Shown one piece after another: positions 63,564 to 64,000 of a stretch of DNA of 64,000 nucleotides (the stretch's first letter is position 1; the number at the start of each line of letters is the position of its first letter). The stretch spans positions 248,001-312,000 of the forward strand of contig OZ025703.1 in NCBI GenBank assembly GCA_964019335.1. The letters are read 5' to 3'. Source of the DNA: Diplonema japonicum. Taxonomy: Eukaryota > Euglenozoa > Diplonemea > Diplonemida > Diplonemidae. Both the position numbers and the translations under genes were made by a program. The notes under the pieces were generated by a model that saw nothing but the letters and a program-made list of their open reading frames with translations, had not been told where the DNA came from and made no database searches.

Positions 63564-64000
63564 TTTTTTTTTTTTTTTTTTTTGCCCACTCTTCTCACTA
63601 TATATTTATTGCAATTTTTTTTTTGACATAAACTCCCCTCCATTACCATGGGTACTTTTTTTTTTTTTTTTTTTTCTTTTTCTCGCATCCCTCCGTCCCC
63701 TTAGACTTTTTACTACAAAGAAGCTATAAAAAAGAAGGGGGGAAAAAAAGCTTGTATTTTTTGTTCAAAAATACAAATGCACAGGCAAACCTTTAATTGG
63801 TCAAAGAAGCATTTCCCCCCCCCCCCCCCCCCCCTTCTTCTCTTCCCCTTCTTTCTTTGAGCGGTGTTTTTTTTTTCTTCTTCCCCCCCTTTTTTTTTTC
63901 AAGGTGTGCTTCGTGTCCTTTCTGCAGTGATAAAAGATTGGCCTACTGCTTTGCTTTGTGACAAGACACGCGCGGACCAGGTCGCCAAACTGTGGACATG
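63564..64000. other. Terminal spacer
   Basis: T-, C- and A-runs, including a C-run at about 63816-63833. No gene seen before the window ends; the last 80 bases have balanced composition and could begin one. Confidence 0.5.

Overview
This is a window of nuclear DNA from a eukaryotic protist. The coding genes have eukaryotic domain architectures: a polycystin channel, bestrophin, CDK, B-box, IQ motif, C2, NACHT-WD40 and a mitochondrial ETF beta subunit. They carry short GT-AG introns, a Pol III-type tRNA-Ala gene is present, and the spacers are packed with very long A/T (and some G/C) homopolymers. The lineage cannot be fixed from the window. The VEKIVEV-type repeats at 22882-24314 resemble alveolins, and the one-way gene arrangement is also seen in dinoflagellates and euglenozoans, so an alveolate-like protist is possible. 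This is a weak inference.

Layout. 1-407: 19-bp minisatellite. 532-6499: three tandem paralogues of an unrecognised two-domain protein with a Pro/Thr linker. 7865-13199: a polycystin-type channel followed by an unrecognised polytopic membrane protein that shares a Cys module with it. 14122-16205: B-box protein and CDK-like kinase. 16206-22881: gene-poor, rich in repeats and palindromic elements. 22882-24314: alveolin-like repeat protein. 25485-29383: two EF-hand-like genes with identical coding DNA, separated by nested mobile elements. 29638-32414: six-exon coiled-coil protein. 33377-42957: bestrophin-like channel, tautomerase-fold protein, IQ protein, ETFB, tRNA-Ala, ubiquitin-like/BspA-LRR protein. 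43960-55011: ADP-ribosyltransferase-NACHT-WD40 protein, double C2 protein, CaMKK-like kinase. 55019-61091: mobile-element relics including a dead piggyBac copy. 61092-63563: acylated LRR/GRDP-like protein.

Every convincing host gene, including the tRNA, is on the + strand; only the piggyBac relic and some repeats run the other way. Most start codons follow an A-tract. Twelve introns (34-65 nt, phase 0 in eight cases, donor mostly GTAT) were inferred from reading frames that join exactly. In four genes the only intron lies within the last 12-22 codons. A roughly 40-nt element with a covarying hairpin recurs seven times, always on the + strand and always in a spacer downstream of a gene.

The genes do not form one recognisable pathway. 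Calcium and membrane signalling is a recurring theme (polycystin, bestrophin, C2, EF-hand-like, IQ, CaMKK-like and putatively myristoylated proteins). All functions are inferred from sequence reading alone; no database search was possible.
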